Part shown: positions 1 to 5,014 of the stretch, piece by piece
Numbering within the stretch: the stretch's first letter is position 1
Layout: each line of letters starts with the position of its first letter
Assembly (NCBI GenBank): GCA_013140935.1
Contig: JABFSD010000142.1
Coordinates: 1 to 6,764 of the forward strand
Length of the DNA: 6,764 nucleotides
Reading direction: 5' to 3'
Origin: Acidobacteriota bacterium
Lineage (GTDB): Bacteria; Acidobacteriota; Blastocatellia; RBC074
Notes under the pieces: model-generated
What the model saw: only the letters and a program-made list of their open reading frames with translations
Databases searched by the model: none
What the model was told of the DNA's origin: nothing
Program-made: the position numbers and the translations under genes

Positions 1-610
1 TGAAGAGGCGCGCAAAATGAAATTCGCTCACATAAGCGGCCTCGGCGATTTCGCGCAAACTGAGATCGCGTCCGCAATGGTCGTGCATGAATTCGATGGC
101 GCGGCGCAAACGGCGGTCTACGAGACCGACGCGCGAGAGTTCGATTTCGTCTGAGCGTTTGACGTTGATGTGTTGCCGCAACAGATGCACGGTCAATTGT
201 TGAACCAATGAACCGAGCATCTCGCGCCAACCGGCGGCGCGCGTTTGCCATTCATTCACTAAGGCAGCCAACGTCGCTTGCAACCGTGCGTCAGTGAGCG
301 GTTCGAGCGTTTGGCGAAAGCTCAACAGCGCAGCTTCCCGATGCAACCTCAATCGCGTAGCCGTCTCAATCAAGGCTTGCGGCGCAAGGCGAACCAGCAG
401 CAATTCGCTGCGTCCGCGATTGCGTGGCAGTTCGTAAGCCTCTTGCGGATTGATGAGTACGATGCTGTCAGTCGGCCATGAATCGAAGGTTGAGGCGACG
501 GCATAAACCAGCAGGAAATCGTTGGGTGGCGGCAGGCGGTTGGCGCGTTGGGTGAACGTACGAAATTCGAGCGAGTAATTCGTTTCGAGAATGATTTGCG
601 GTTGCGCCAT
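1..610 (-). CDS. AraC-family transcriptional regulator, partial (C-terminus beyond window edge)
   Basis: The minus strand is open from the ATG at 608-610 to the window edge and gives 203 residues (MAQPQIILETNYS... to ...SEFHFARLF). Residues 168-203 match the start of the AraC/XylS DNA-binding domain: LRRAIEFMHDH is the first helix, and LSLREIAEAAYVSEFHFARLF is the first helix-turn-helix with its characteristic pattern. The second helix-turn-helix must lie outside the window. Residues 1-110 are probably the ligand-sensing domain (beta-rich, with an INPQEAYELP stretch like AraC-type cupin domains). Residues 110-165 are a helical linker that may serve dimerisation. Family members are usually about 250-300 residues, so roughly a third is missing. 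A GGAG lies 14 bases before the ATG, which is rather far, so the start is likely but not certain. The effector and targets cannot be told from this sequence. AraC family identity is strong; function is unknown. Confidence 0.9.
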   Translation of the reverse strand, partial: MAQPQIILETNYSLEFRTFTQRANRLPPPNDFLLVYAVASTFDSWPTDSIVLINPQEAYELPRNRGRSELLLVRLAPQALIETATRLRLHREAALLSFRQTLEPLTDARLQATLAALVNEWQTRAAGWREMLGSLVQQLTVHLLRQHINVKRSDEIELSRVGLVDRRLRRAIEFMHDHCGRDLSLREIAEAAYVSEFHFARLF

Positions 611-654
611 TGCGCGGCAGCTTACTCCGCAAAAACCGCGCGCGTAAAACGAAC

Positions 655-692
655 AAAGGGCAGCCGCACTCATCGTGCGCGACTGCCCTTTT
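655..692 (-). terminator. Hairpin terminator downstream of the coiled-coil protein gene
   Basis: A 9-bp arm AAAGGGCAG (655-663) pairs with CTGCCCTTT (683-691). A nested 5-bp stem, CGCAC (665-669) with GTGCG (675-679), closes a 5-base loop. It lies 25 bases past the stop of the minus-strand gene at 717-1004. In minus-strand reading the hairpin is followed by a T-rich stretch (CTTTGTTCGTTTT). On the plus strand there are also four Ts, so it could work in both directions, but no plus-strand gene precedes it. It suggests the coiled-coil gene and the AraC gene are separate units. Confidence 0.7.
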
Positions 693-716
693 CGATTCGT
701 TGAAAGGTTTGTGACT

Positions 717-1004
717 TTACGCGAGATGTCTGCCGACCAGCGATTTGAGTTCCTGCTCGCGTACCAAAGCGTTTTTCAATAGCCGTTCGTAATGCGACGA
801 AGCGCGTTCGGTGCGCGACAACTCATCGCGCAGCACTCTGACTTCGGCCTGCAAGTCGGTGATCTTGTCGAGCGCGCGGCGCAAGCGTTGTTCGGGCGCG
901 GCCTCGAAATAAGAAATGTTGTTGCGGGGGGCTTCGACCAAAGCGTCAGTGACAACAGCAGCACTGGCGGCGGTGGAACGTAAGTATTGGATCGCTGCAC
1001 TCAT
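717..1004 (-). CDS. Small coiled-coil protein of unknown function
   Basis: This is a 95-residue protein. A textbook Shine-Dalgarno AAGGAG (plus-strand 1013-1018) sits 8 bases before the ATG, which supports real translation. Residues 1-36 are small and hydrophobic (Ala, Val, Thr rich) without a clear signal peptide or membrane helix. Residues 40-90 are charged and strongly helical, with a heptad pattern: a positions L41, I48, V55, L62 and d positions A44, L51, L58. This implies a coiled coil and oligomerisation or a protein partner. There are no cysteines and no recognisable catalytic motif. It is followed by a hairpin terminator and preceded by a long leader or intergenic region, so it is probably its own transcript. 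I do not recognise the family; a scaffold, regulator or cytoplasmic structural role would all fit. Confidence 0.75.
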   Translation of the reverse strand: MSAAIQYLRSTAASAAVVTDALVEAPRNNISYFEAAPEQRLRRALDKITDLQAEVRVLRDELSRTERASSHYERLLKNALVREQELKSLVGRHLA

Positions 1005-1079
1005 AGTCCTGTCTCCTTGAATGGTAATGGGAAAGTGATTCGTCTCGGTTTGCTAAAAAGCCATGCAAAATAAAAAAAG

Positions 1080-1119
1080 TAAGAATGCGATCTCTAAGAA
1101 TGCGCTCTAGGATGCAATC
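1080..1119. repeat. Degenerate tandem repeats upstream of the coiled-coil gene
   Basis: TAAGAATGCGATCTC (1080-1094) is followed directly by TAAGAATGCGCTCTA (1095-1109), identical at 13 of 15 bases. A weaker, one-base-shorter third copy, TAGGATGCAATC, begins at 1108. The repeats lie about 75-115 bases upstream of the ATG at 1004. A period of 15 bases is not a whole number of helix turns, but tandem operator sites or slippage remnants are both possible. No regulator can be assigned. Confidence 0.6.
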
Positions 1120-1251
1120 AGGGGGCATCGTGCTTGTGCGATGCGTCGTGGGGACAGGAAAGAAAAACGTTCGCGGGGTGCTGTGTCTATGCGTGAGCGA
1201 AGATCACGGGGCGCGCGTTGGTTGTCTCTGCCTGCGAAAGGGTTGCTTCAA

Positions 1252-1285
1252 GCCGGAAAAACACCTGCGTGCTTCCGGCACTTTT
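1252..1285 (+). other. Nested hairpin followed by four Ts; terminator-like or part of a structured RNA
   Basis: GCCGGAA (1252-1258) pairs perfectly with TTCCGGC (1273-1279). An inner CAC/GTG stem (1262-1264 with 1269-1271) encloses the loop CTGC. On the plus strand ACTTTT follows, as in a weak intrinsic terminator. No plus-strand gene lies before it, so if it is a terminator it would end a small RNA or a run-on transcript. Read on the minus strand it would be in a long leader of the coiled-coil gene. The hairpin is certain as sequence; its role is not. Confidence 0.35.
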
Positions 1286-1576
1286 ATGCCAGCGCTTTTA
1301 TGATGGGGTGAGACGGCGCAAGGAAACTGATGAAACGACAACGTTCCATATTGATAACGCGAAGGGATGGTCGCGGTAGCAACGGAATAATGAATGCTTG
1401 AACGCCACGGAATGTAACACAGCGTTCGTAACCAACGAAGCACTTTCTCATTCGTTCACAAAATTTTCTGTGCGCTAACACCCAATAGCCATAGGCTTGC
1501 GCGCGACTTTCACGAATGTGTGTTAAGCTGCGCCACTCCTGACGAAACTTGGTAATGCTTACAAGGTAAAACATTC

Positions 1577-2506
1577 ATGCCCGCACAGATTCTCAATGGA
1601 ACGTTGGTCGGCGAAGCCTTGAAACAGGATGTCGCCGCCCGCGCCGCAAAGCTCATCGCGCAAGGTTTACAACCCGGACTAGCCGTCGTCATTGTCGGCG
1701 ACAACGCCGCGTCGAAGGTTTACGTCGGCAGCAAGGTCAAAGCCTGTCAAGCGCTGGGGCTGCATTCTGAAAAGCATGAATTGCCTGCGTCTACCACTAC
1801 GGATGAATTGCTCGCGCTCGTCCAATCACTCAACGCACGCAATGAAATTGACGGCATCCTCGTGCAGTTGCCGCTGCCGCCGCAGATCGAAACGCGCCGC
1901 ATTCTCGAAGCGATTGATCCGCTGAAAGACGTAGACGGCTTTCACGCCATCAACGTAGGCCGTCTCTCACAAGGCGAAGACGCACTCACGCCGTGTACGC
2001 CCACGGGTGTCATCGCATTATTGGATCATTATCAAATACCGATTGCGGGCCAACACGCCGTCGTCATCGGACGCAGCGACATCGTCGGCAAGCCGCAAGC
2101 CATGTTGTTATTGCATCGCCACGCGACGGTGACGATCTGTCATTCACGAACGAAAGACCTGCCCGCCGTTGCACGCACCGCAGATATTTTAGTCGCCGCC
2201 ATCGGACGCACCGCGATGGTCACGGGCGATTACGTCAAAGAGGGCGCGGTCGTGATTGACGTAGGCATCAACAACCTGACTTCGCCCGATGAAGCGCGCC
2301 GCGTTTTCCCCGACGCGGAAATCCCACAACGCCTGGAAGGCATCGCCAAGCGCGGATACACGCTAATCGGCGATGTCGAACCGCGCAGCGTCATCGAAAA
2401 GGCCGGATGGTTTACGCCCGTGCCCGGCGGCGTAGGGCCGTTGACGATTGCGATGCTGATGCAAAATACGTTGAAGGCTGCGGTGATGCGGCGAGGCAAA
2501 GCGTAA
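1577..2506 (+). CDS. folD: Bifunctional methylenetetrahydrofolate dehydrogenase / methenyltetrahydrofolate cyclohydrolase
   Basis: FolD oxidises 5,10-methylene-THF to 5,10-methenyl-THF using NADP+ and hydrolyses that to 10-formyl-THF, which feeds purine and formyl-methionine synthesis in the cytoplasm. The 309 residues cover the whole family length plus a short tail. The catalytic segment is SKVYVGSKVKAC at 46-57, with Tyr49 and Lys53 matching the E. coli Tyr50 and Lys54 pair. GILVQLPLP is at 93-101 and DVDGFHAINVGRL at 118-130, where Asp120 corresponds to E. coli Asp121. The Rossmann-type dinucleotide site is VIGRSDIVGKP at 163-173, followed by TICHSRT, VIDVGIN, GDV and the C-terminal TPVPGGVGPLTIAML signature. 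An AAGG 10 bases before the ATG is a modest ribosome site. It is the first gene of a tight run with coaE, whose ATG overlaps its TAA. Identification is secure. Confidence 0.98.
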   Translation: MPAQILNGTLVGEALKQDVAARAAKLIAQGLQPGLAVVIVGDNAASKVYVGSKVKACQALGLHSEKHELPASTTTDELLALVQSLNARNEIDGILVQLPLPPQIETRRILEAIDPLKDVDGFHAINVGRLSQGEDALTPCTPTGVIALLDHYQIPIAGQHAVVIGRSDIVGKPQAMLLLHRHATVTICHSRTKDLPAVARTADILVAAIGRTAMVTGDYVKEGAVVIDVGINNLTSPDEARRVFPDAEIPQRLEGIAKRGYTLIGDVEPRSVIEKAGWFTPVPGGVGPLTIAMLMQNTLKAAVMRRGKA

Positions 2507-3153
2507 TGCTCAAAGTCGGATTGACTGGCGGAATTGCTACGGGCAAATCGTATGTCGTGAGTGTGCTGCGCGAGTTGGGTTGCGAAACGCTCGACGCCGA
2601 TGTCGTCGCGCATCAGGCCATCGAACCCGGCAAGCCCGCTTATCACGATATCGTGACTGAGTTTGGCGAAACGGTTTTGAATGCTGACAGCACGATCAAT
2701 CGTCCGGCGCTGGGGGCAATCGTTTTCGGTGACGAAGCGAAACGTCAACGATTGAACGCTATCGTTCATCCGCGCGTCTTTGAAGCCCAAGCGGCGTGGC
2801 TGGCGACGCTTGATCCGTCAGCGATTGCCGTCGTTGACGCGGCGCTGATGATCGAGACGGGTTCTTATAAACGATTCGACAAAGTCGTCGTGGTGCATTG
2901 CACGCCCGCACTGCAACTCGAACGCTTGATGGCGCGCAATCAACTGACGCAAGCCCAGGCCGAAGCGCGCATCGCCGCGCAGATGCCTGCGGCGGAAAAA
3001 GTAAAAGTTGCCGATTACACGATTGAAACGTCGTTAGGCTTTGAAGACACGCGCCGCCAGACTGAGGCGCTTTATGCGCGGCTTGTGCAAGACGCGGCTA
3101 CGCAAGGCGTTCAGAAAACAGGGCAGAACGCGCCAGAAGAAGGAGTTAAATAA
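2506..3153 (+). CDS. coaE: Dephospho-CoA kinase
   Basis: CoaE phosphorylates the ribose 3'-hydroxyl of dephospho-CoA with ATP, the last step of coenzyme A synthesis. The P-loop GGIATGKS is at residues 8-15. DADVVAHQ at 30-37 is the conserved substrate-side motif, followed by NAIVHPRVF at 84-92, the acidic [11 protein letters not shown] at 109-119, and the lid/C-terminal region [27 protein letters not shown] with its usual Q-x-x-x-x-x-K pattern. The ATG at 2506-2508 shares one base with the folD TAA (TAATG), pointing to translational coupling. The frame is open 99 bases further upstream, but that stretch is folD coding sequence and would put 33 residues before the P-loop. At 215 residues it is slightly longer than E. 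coli CoaE; the last 20 or so residues are a polar tail. The usual IDN near residue 174 reads IET, a mild variation. Confidence 0.97.
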   Translation: MLKVGLTGGIATGKSYVVSVLRELGCETLDADVVAHQAIEPGKPAYHDIVTEFGETVLNADSTINRPALGAIVFGDEAKRQRLNAIVHPRVFEAQAAWLATLDPSAIAVVDAALMIETGSYKRFDKVVVVHCTPALQLERLMARNQLTQAQAEARIAAQMPAAEKVKVADYTIETSLGFEDTRRQTEALYARLVQDAATQGVQKTGQNAPEEGVK

Positions 3154-3155
3154 CC

Positions 3156-4208
3156 GTGAGCAGAAACCTTTGGACTTTATTTCTTTTATTCGTGCTGGCG
3201 AGCGCAACGCTGGCGCAACGCGCTACGACGGTGGCGGCGAGCGAACCATACTCGCTGCAATCGTTGAACATCGCGTTGCGCCAAAAAGTAGGCCGCGACC
3301 TCACCGAAGCCAATCTCGCCATTCTGGTTGATCGCAACGGTGTGGCTTTCGACCCTACGCCCGAAGCCGTCGCCCGACTACGCACCAACGGAGCGCATCA
3401 ACAACTCATCAATGCCGTCAAACGCGCGGGCGAACGGCTTTCGGCTACGGCCAACAGCACGATCATTATTCATAAGGAAGTTGCCGATCCTTTTCTCGAC
3501 GAGGCGCGGCGCAACGTACGCGACTATCTTGACGAATTGCCTGATTTTATTTGCCAACAAGACATCGAACGCTATTTCGATTACGAAGCCAGCGGTGCGT
3601 GGGAGCGCGCAGACAAGCTGTCTTACGAACTGACTTACAGCCGCAAGCAGGGCGAGAAATACAAACCGATGAACAGCATCGGACGCCCACCTACGCGCTC
3701 GCTCGAAGACGCGGGCGGCGCGACTTCACGCGGAGACTTCGCTTCGATGTTGTCGGAATTATTCGCCGTCGATACCAAAGCGTTTTTCAAGGCGGCGGGC
3801 AAAGATCGGCTGGGCAATCGCGCGACGCGGCTTTATGACTTTAGCGTAGCGCAAGCCAGCGCCAAGTTGACGGTCAAAGCCGAAGGGCATCCGCCCATCG
3901 TGGTTGGTTACAGCGGCACAGTGTGGATTGATGAAGAAAAGAAAATCGTGCTGCGCATTGATCAGGCCGTAGACGACCTGCCCGCGACTTATCCCGTGAC
4001 CAGTTCTGAAAGTTCGATTGATTACGACTGGGTCAAGCTGCGCGGCATTGACGTAGACTTCCTCTTACCGATTCGCGCCGAATTCATCATCGCCGACCGC
4101 CGTCAGAAGATGTATTTCCGCAACCTGCTTTCGTTCAAGTTCTATCGCAAGTTCGAGACCGACATCAAAATTACTGATGGCGAGCCGGTGCCGCCTACTA
4201 AACCGTAA
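3156..4208 (+). CDS. Secreted acidobacterial-type protein of unknown function (LPxFICxQ motif)
   Basis: The GTG start at 3156 has AAGGAG (3140-3145) 10 bases upstream and lies 2 bases after the coaE stop. The product has 350 residues. Residues 1-20 are a clear signal peptide (SRN, then a Leu/Phe-rich core, ATLA before Q21), so export across the inner membrane is expected. Residues 45-95 form a small helical domain ([15 protein letters not shown]... [10 protein letters not shown]) resembling a repeat seen in many acidobacterial envelope proteins. [13 protein letters not shown] at 128-140 matches a motif I associate with abundant acidobacterial hypothetical proteins, usually written LPNFICTQ. 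The later part is beta-rich, with [16 protein letters not shown] at 254-269, reminiscent of LolA/LolB/RseB-like sheets that bind lipids or lipoproteins. There are no catalytic residues I can name. Cys133 in the motif is the only cysteine I see. A periplasmic binding or carrier role is a guess. Confidence 0.85.
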   Translation: MSRNLWTLFLLFVLASATLAQRATTVAASEPYSLQSLNIALRQKVGRDLTEANLAILVDRNGVAFDPTPEAVARLRTNGAHQQLINAVKRAGERLSATANSTIIIHKEVADPFLDEARRNVRDYLDELPDFICQQDIERYFDYEASGAWERADKLSYELTYSRKQGEKYKPMNSIGRPPTRSLEDAGGATSRGDFASMLSELFAVDTKAFFKAAGKDRLGNRATRLYDFSVAQASAKLTVKAEGHPPIVVGYSGTVWIDEEKKIVLRIDQAVDDLPATYPVTSSESSIDYDWVKLRGIDVDFLLPIRAEFIIADRRQKMYFRNLLSFKFYRKFETDIKITDGEPVPPTKP

Positions 4209-4215
4209 CGCGCCC

Positions 4216-4629
4216 TCACTTGCGCTTGCGGCGAATGTCGCTCAACCACCAATCGCCGCTGTTCTGGCTGACGTGTAACCTGGCCTGAATCACGTCGCCG
4301 ACTTTCAGCCCCTTTATCAGCTTCGGGTCTTTGACGGGAAACTTCATTGTCATCGCTTCCATGTAATCAGGAATATTGTCGTGTTCGACTTCGAGCGTAT
4401 TGAGTTCGCGGTAAATGGCCGTGACCTTCCCAGTCAGCGGATAAATTTTAGGCGGCAGATTTTTCACGTCCGGCGCAGGCGTCGTCGCTGGCGTTTGTCC
4501 CATCGGACGCGGCGTGATGCCGATGCCCGCAACCGGCGTAGGCGTTGCAACGGGTTTGCGTTTGCTTTGGGCTGCGATGGTAAAAGCTAAACTACCTAAC
4601 AAGAGCGTTCCCAACATCCAATGTTTCAT
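4216..4629 (-). CDS. Secreted CusF-like copper-binding protein
   Basis: This 137-residue protein has a signal peptide at 1-20 (MKHWMLGTLLLGSLAFTIAA), then a flexible Pro/Thr/Ala-rich linker at 25-60, then a CusF-type domain at 62-133. The metal site shows His83 in LEVEHDNIPDY and Met93 and Met95 in EAMTMKFPV, the His-x(n)-Met-x-Met arrangement that binds Cu(I) in E. coli CusF. The Trp that caps copper in CusF is not at its place; Tyr89/Met90 are near. This version, with IPDYMEAMTM and KGLKVGD, resembles copper-binding domains found near SCO1/SenC-type proteins. The chosen start has AAAGGA about 7 bases before it. A longer frame to 4677 exists but would put 16 residues, partly encoded by the palindrome, ahead of the signal peptide. 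No CusABC or P-type ATPase gene is in the window. It would act as a periplasmic copper chaperone or buffer. Confidence 0.88.
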   Translation of the reverse strand: MKHWMLGTLLLGSLAFTIAAQSKRKPVATPTPVAGIGITPRPMGQTPATTPAPDVKNLPPKIYPLTGKVTAIYRELNTLEVEHDNIPDYMEAMTMKFPVKDPKLIKGLKVGDVIQARLHVSQNSGDWWLSDIRRKRK

Positions 4630-4654
4630 GCTTTTCCTTTCAACCAATTGATCG

Positions 4655-4693
4655 GCGGCCGTAGCACAAGATGTCATCTTGTGCTACGGCCGC
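4655..4693. repeat. Perfect 19-bp inverted repeat with a 1-base centre
   Basis: The left arm GCGGCCGTAGCACAAGATG (4655-4673) and the right arm at 4675-4693 are exact reverse complements around T4674. Pairing does not extend past either end. It sits 26 bases upstream of the CusF-like ATG and touches the stop codon of a small minus-strand ORF. There is no T-run, so it is not a standard intrinsic terminator. A dispersed REP- or MITE-like palindrome, a transcript-stabilising hairpin, or an operator are the main options. If transcribed it would form a very stable hairpin just before the ribosome site of the copper-protein gene. Confidence 0.95.
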
Positions 4694-4833
4694 TAACGCA
4701 ATTCATTCAAGCACCAGCGTAAAAAGATGCGATAAGCCACAGGCCGCTTGCCGTAAATGCGTTCGACCAAGCCGCTTGAATGATGAAGCGTCGCATCAGC
4801 ACCAATACCCATTCGCCAGTTTTCGCGCACCAT
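4693..4833 (-). CDS. Small ORF of 46 residues, possibly the remnant of a longer gene
   Basis: From the ATG at 4831-4833 the minus strand encodes MVRENWRMGIGAD... ending ...RIFLRWCLNELR, with a TAG at 4693-4695. Codon use (CGC, GGC, GAA, GTC, GCG mixed with TTG) resembles the neighbouring real genes and the residue mix looks protein-like, but there is no clear ribosome site at this ATG. The same frame continues upstream through one TGA (4849-4851) to an ATG at 4879-4881 that begins MKLASWTPRD and has an AGGA 10 bases before it. So it may be a 62-codon gene broken by a nonsense mutation, or two unrelated short frames. The stop codon abuts the perfect palindrome. I do not recognise the family. 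Confidence 0.35.
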   Translation of the reverse strand: MVRENWRMGIGADATLHHSSGLVERIYGKRPVAYRIFLRWCLNELR

Positions 4834-4869
4834 CACATCTGTCGCGCGTCAATCACGGGGCGTCCACGA

Positions 4870-4956
4870 GGCAAGTTTCATTTGCCAATTTTCCTTTCCC
4901 GCATTTTCTTTTCTATGGAAACTGTTAGGTACTTTCCGTCTCACAGGAAACTTGCC
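4870..4956. repeat. Separated 10-bp inverted repeat overlapping a possible small-ORF start
   Basis: GGCAAGTTTC (4870-4879) and GAAACTTGCC (4947-4956) are exact reverse complements separated by 67 bases. On the minus strand the downstream arm is part of ATGAAACTTGCC, the possible start of the small ORF. In RNA the upstream arm could pair with this start. Whether the pairing matters is unknown, because the spacer is long and the ORF itself is doubtful. Confidence 0.4.
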
Positions 4957-5014
4957 AGAACTTCCGCGCTCTTCCGCAGATTCCGCGATTTTTCTGAAGG
5001 ATTCTGAACCGCGC
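4882..5014. other. Intergenic stretch with phased TTCCGC repeats, no gene seen
   Basis: This pyrimidine-rich region follows the peroxidase stop on the minus strand. It holds TTCCGC three times, at 4962, 4972 and 4981, spaced 10 and 9 bases, close to one helix turn. It also has a short direct repeat TTCTGAA around GGA just before 5008. No hairpin with a T-run that would end the peroxidase transcript is obvious. Confidence 0.5.

Larger units (their letters stand above)
1005..1576. other. Divergent intergenic region, no convincing gene
   Basis: This stretch separates the minus-strand coiled-coil gene from the plus-strand folD run and should hold promoters for both. The short open frames inside it lack ribosome binding sites and family-like sequence. 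It contains degenerate 15-base direct repeats (1080-1119), an A-rich stretch (1067-1079), three successive hairpins (1125-1144, 1192-1208, 1252-1279) and an 11-base direct repeat GCRCTTTTATG (1278-1288 and 1292-1302). The only sigma-70-like site I could sketch for folD is TTGCGC at 1497-1502 with TGTTAA at 1521-1526. It matches the consensus poorly, so I do not annotate it separately. Confidence 0.6.

Noticed and set aside
1085..1303. Plus-strand 72-codon open frame in the intergenic region
   Set aside because: It overlaps the repeats and hairpins, lacks a ribosome site and has an unusual Cys/Val/Arg-rich composition.
1284..1574. Minus-strand 96-codon open frame upstream of folD
   Set aside because: Its start codon lies against the folD start, it has no ribosome binding site, and the Arg/Cys-rich product resembles no family. 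Treated as chance.
1400..1576. THF riboswitch upstream of folD
   Set aside because: I could not find the conserved core or pseudoknot-forming arms; only weak, scattered pairings are present.
2407..2505. Upstream extension of the coaE reading frame
   Set aside because: It lies wholly within folD coding sequence and would add 33 Arg/Asp-rich residues before the P-loop; the ATG at 2506 overlapping the folD stop is the natural start.
2230..2790. Minus-strand 186-codon open frame across the folD-coaE junction
   Set aside because: Both plus-strand genes are secure through this stretch; the antisense product has no recognisable features or ribosome site.
4630..4677. Longer start for the CusF-like protein
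   Set aside because: The extra 16 residues are partly encoded by the palindrome and would precede the signal peptide; the ATG at 4629 has a proper ribosome site.
4824..4851. TGA at 4849-4851 as a selenocysteine codon with a SECIS hairpin
   Set aside because: A CGCGC/GCGCG stem follows the TGA directly, but the loop is about 15 bases, the stem is short and the flanking residues do not resemble a redox site. A nonsense change or separate ORFs are simpler.
4671..4928. Plus-strand 85-codon open frame
   Set aside because: It begins inside the palindrome, has no ribosome site and a His/Ser/Arg-rich non-protein-like sequence; the minus-strand frame here looks more coding.
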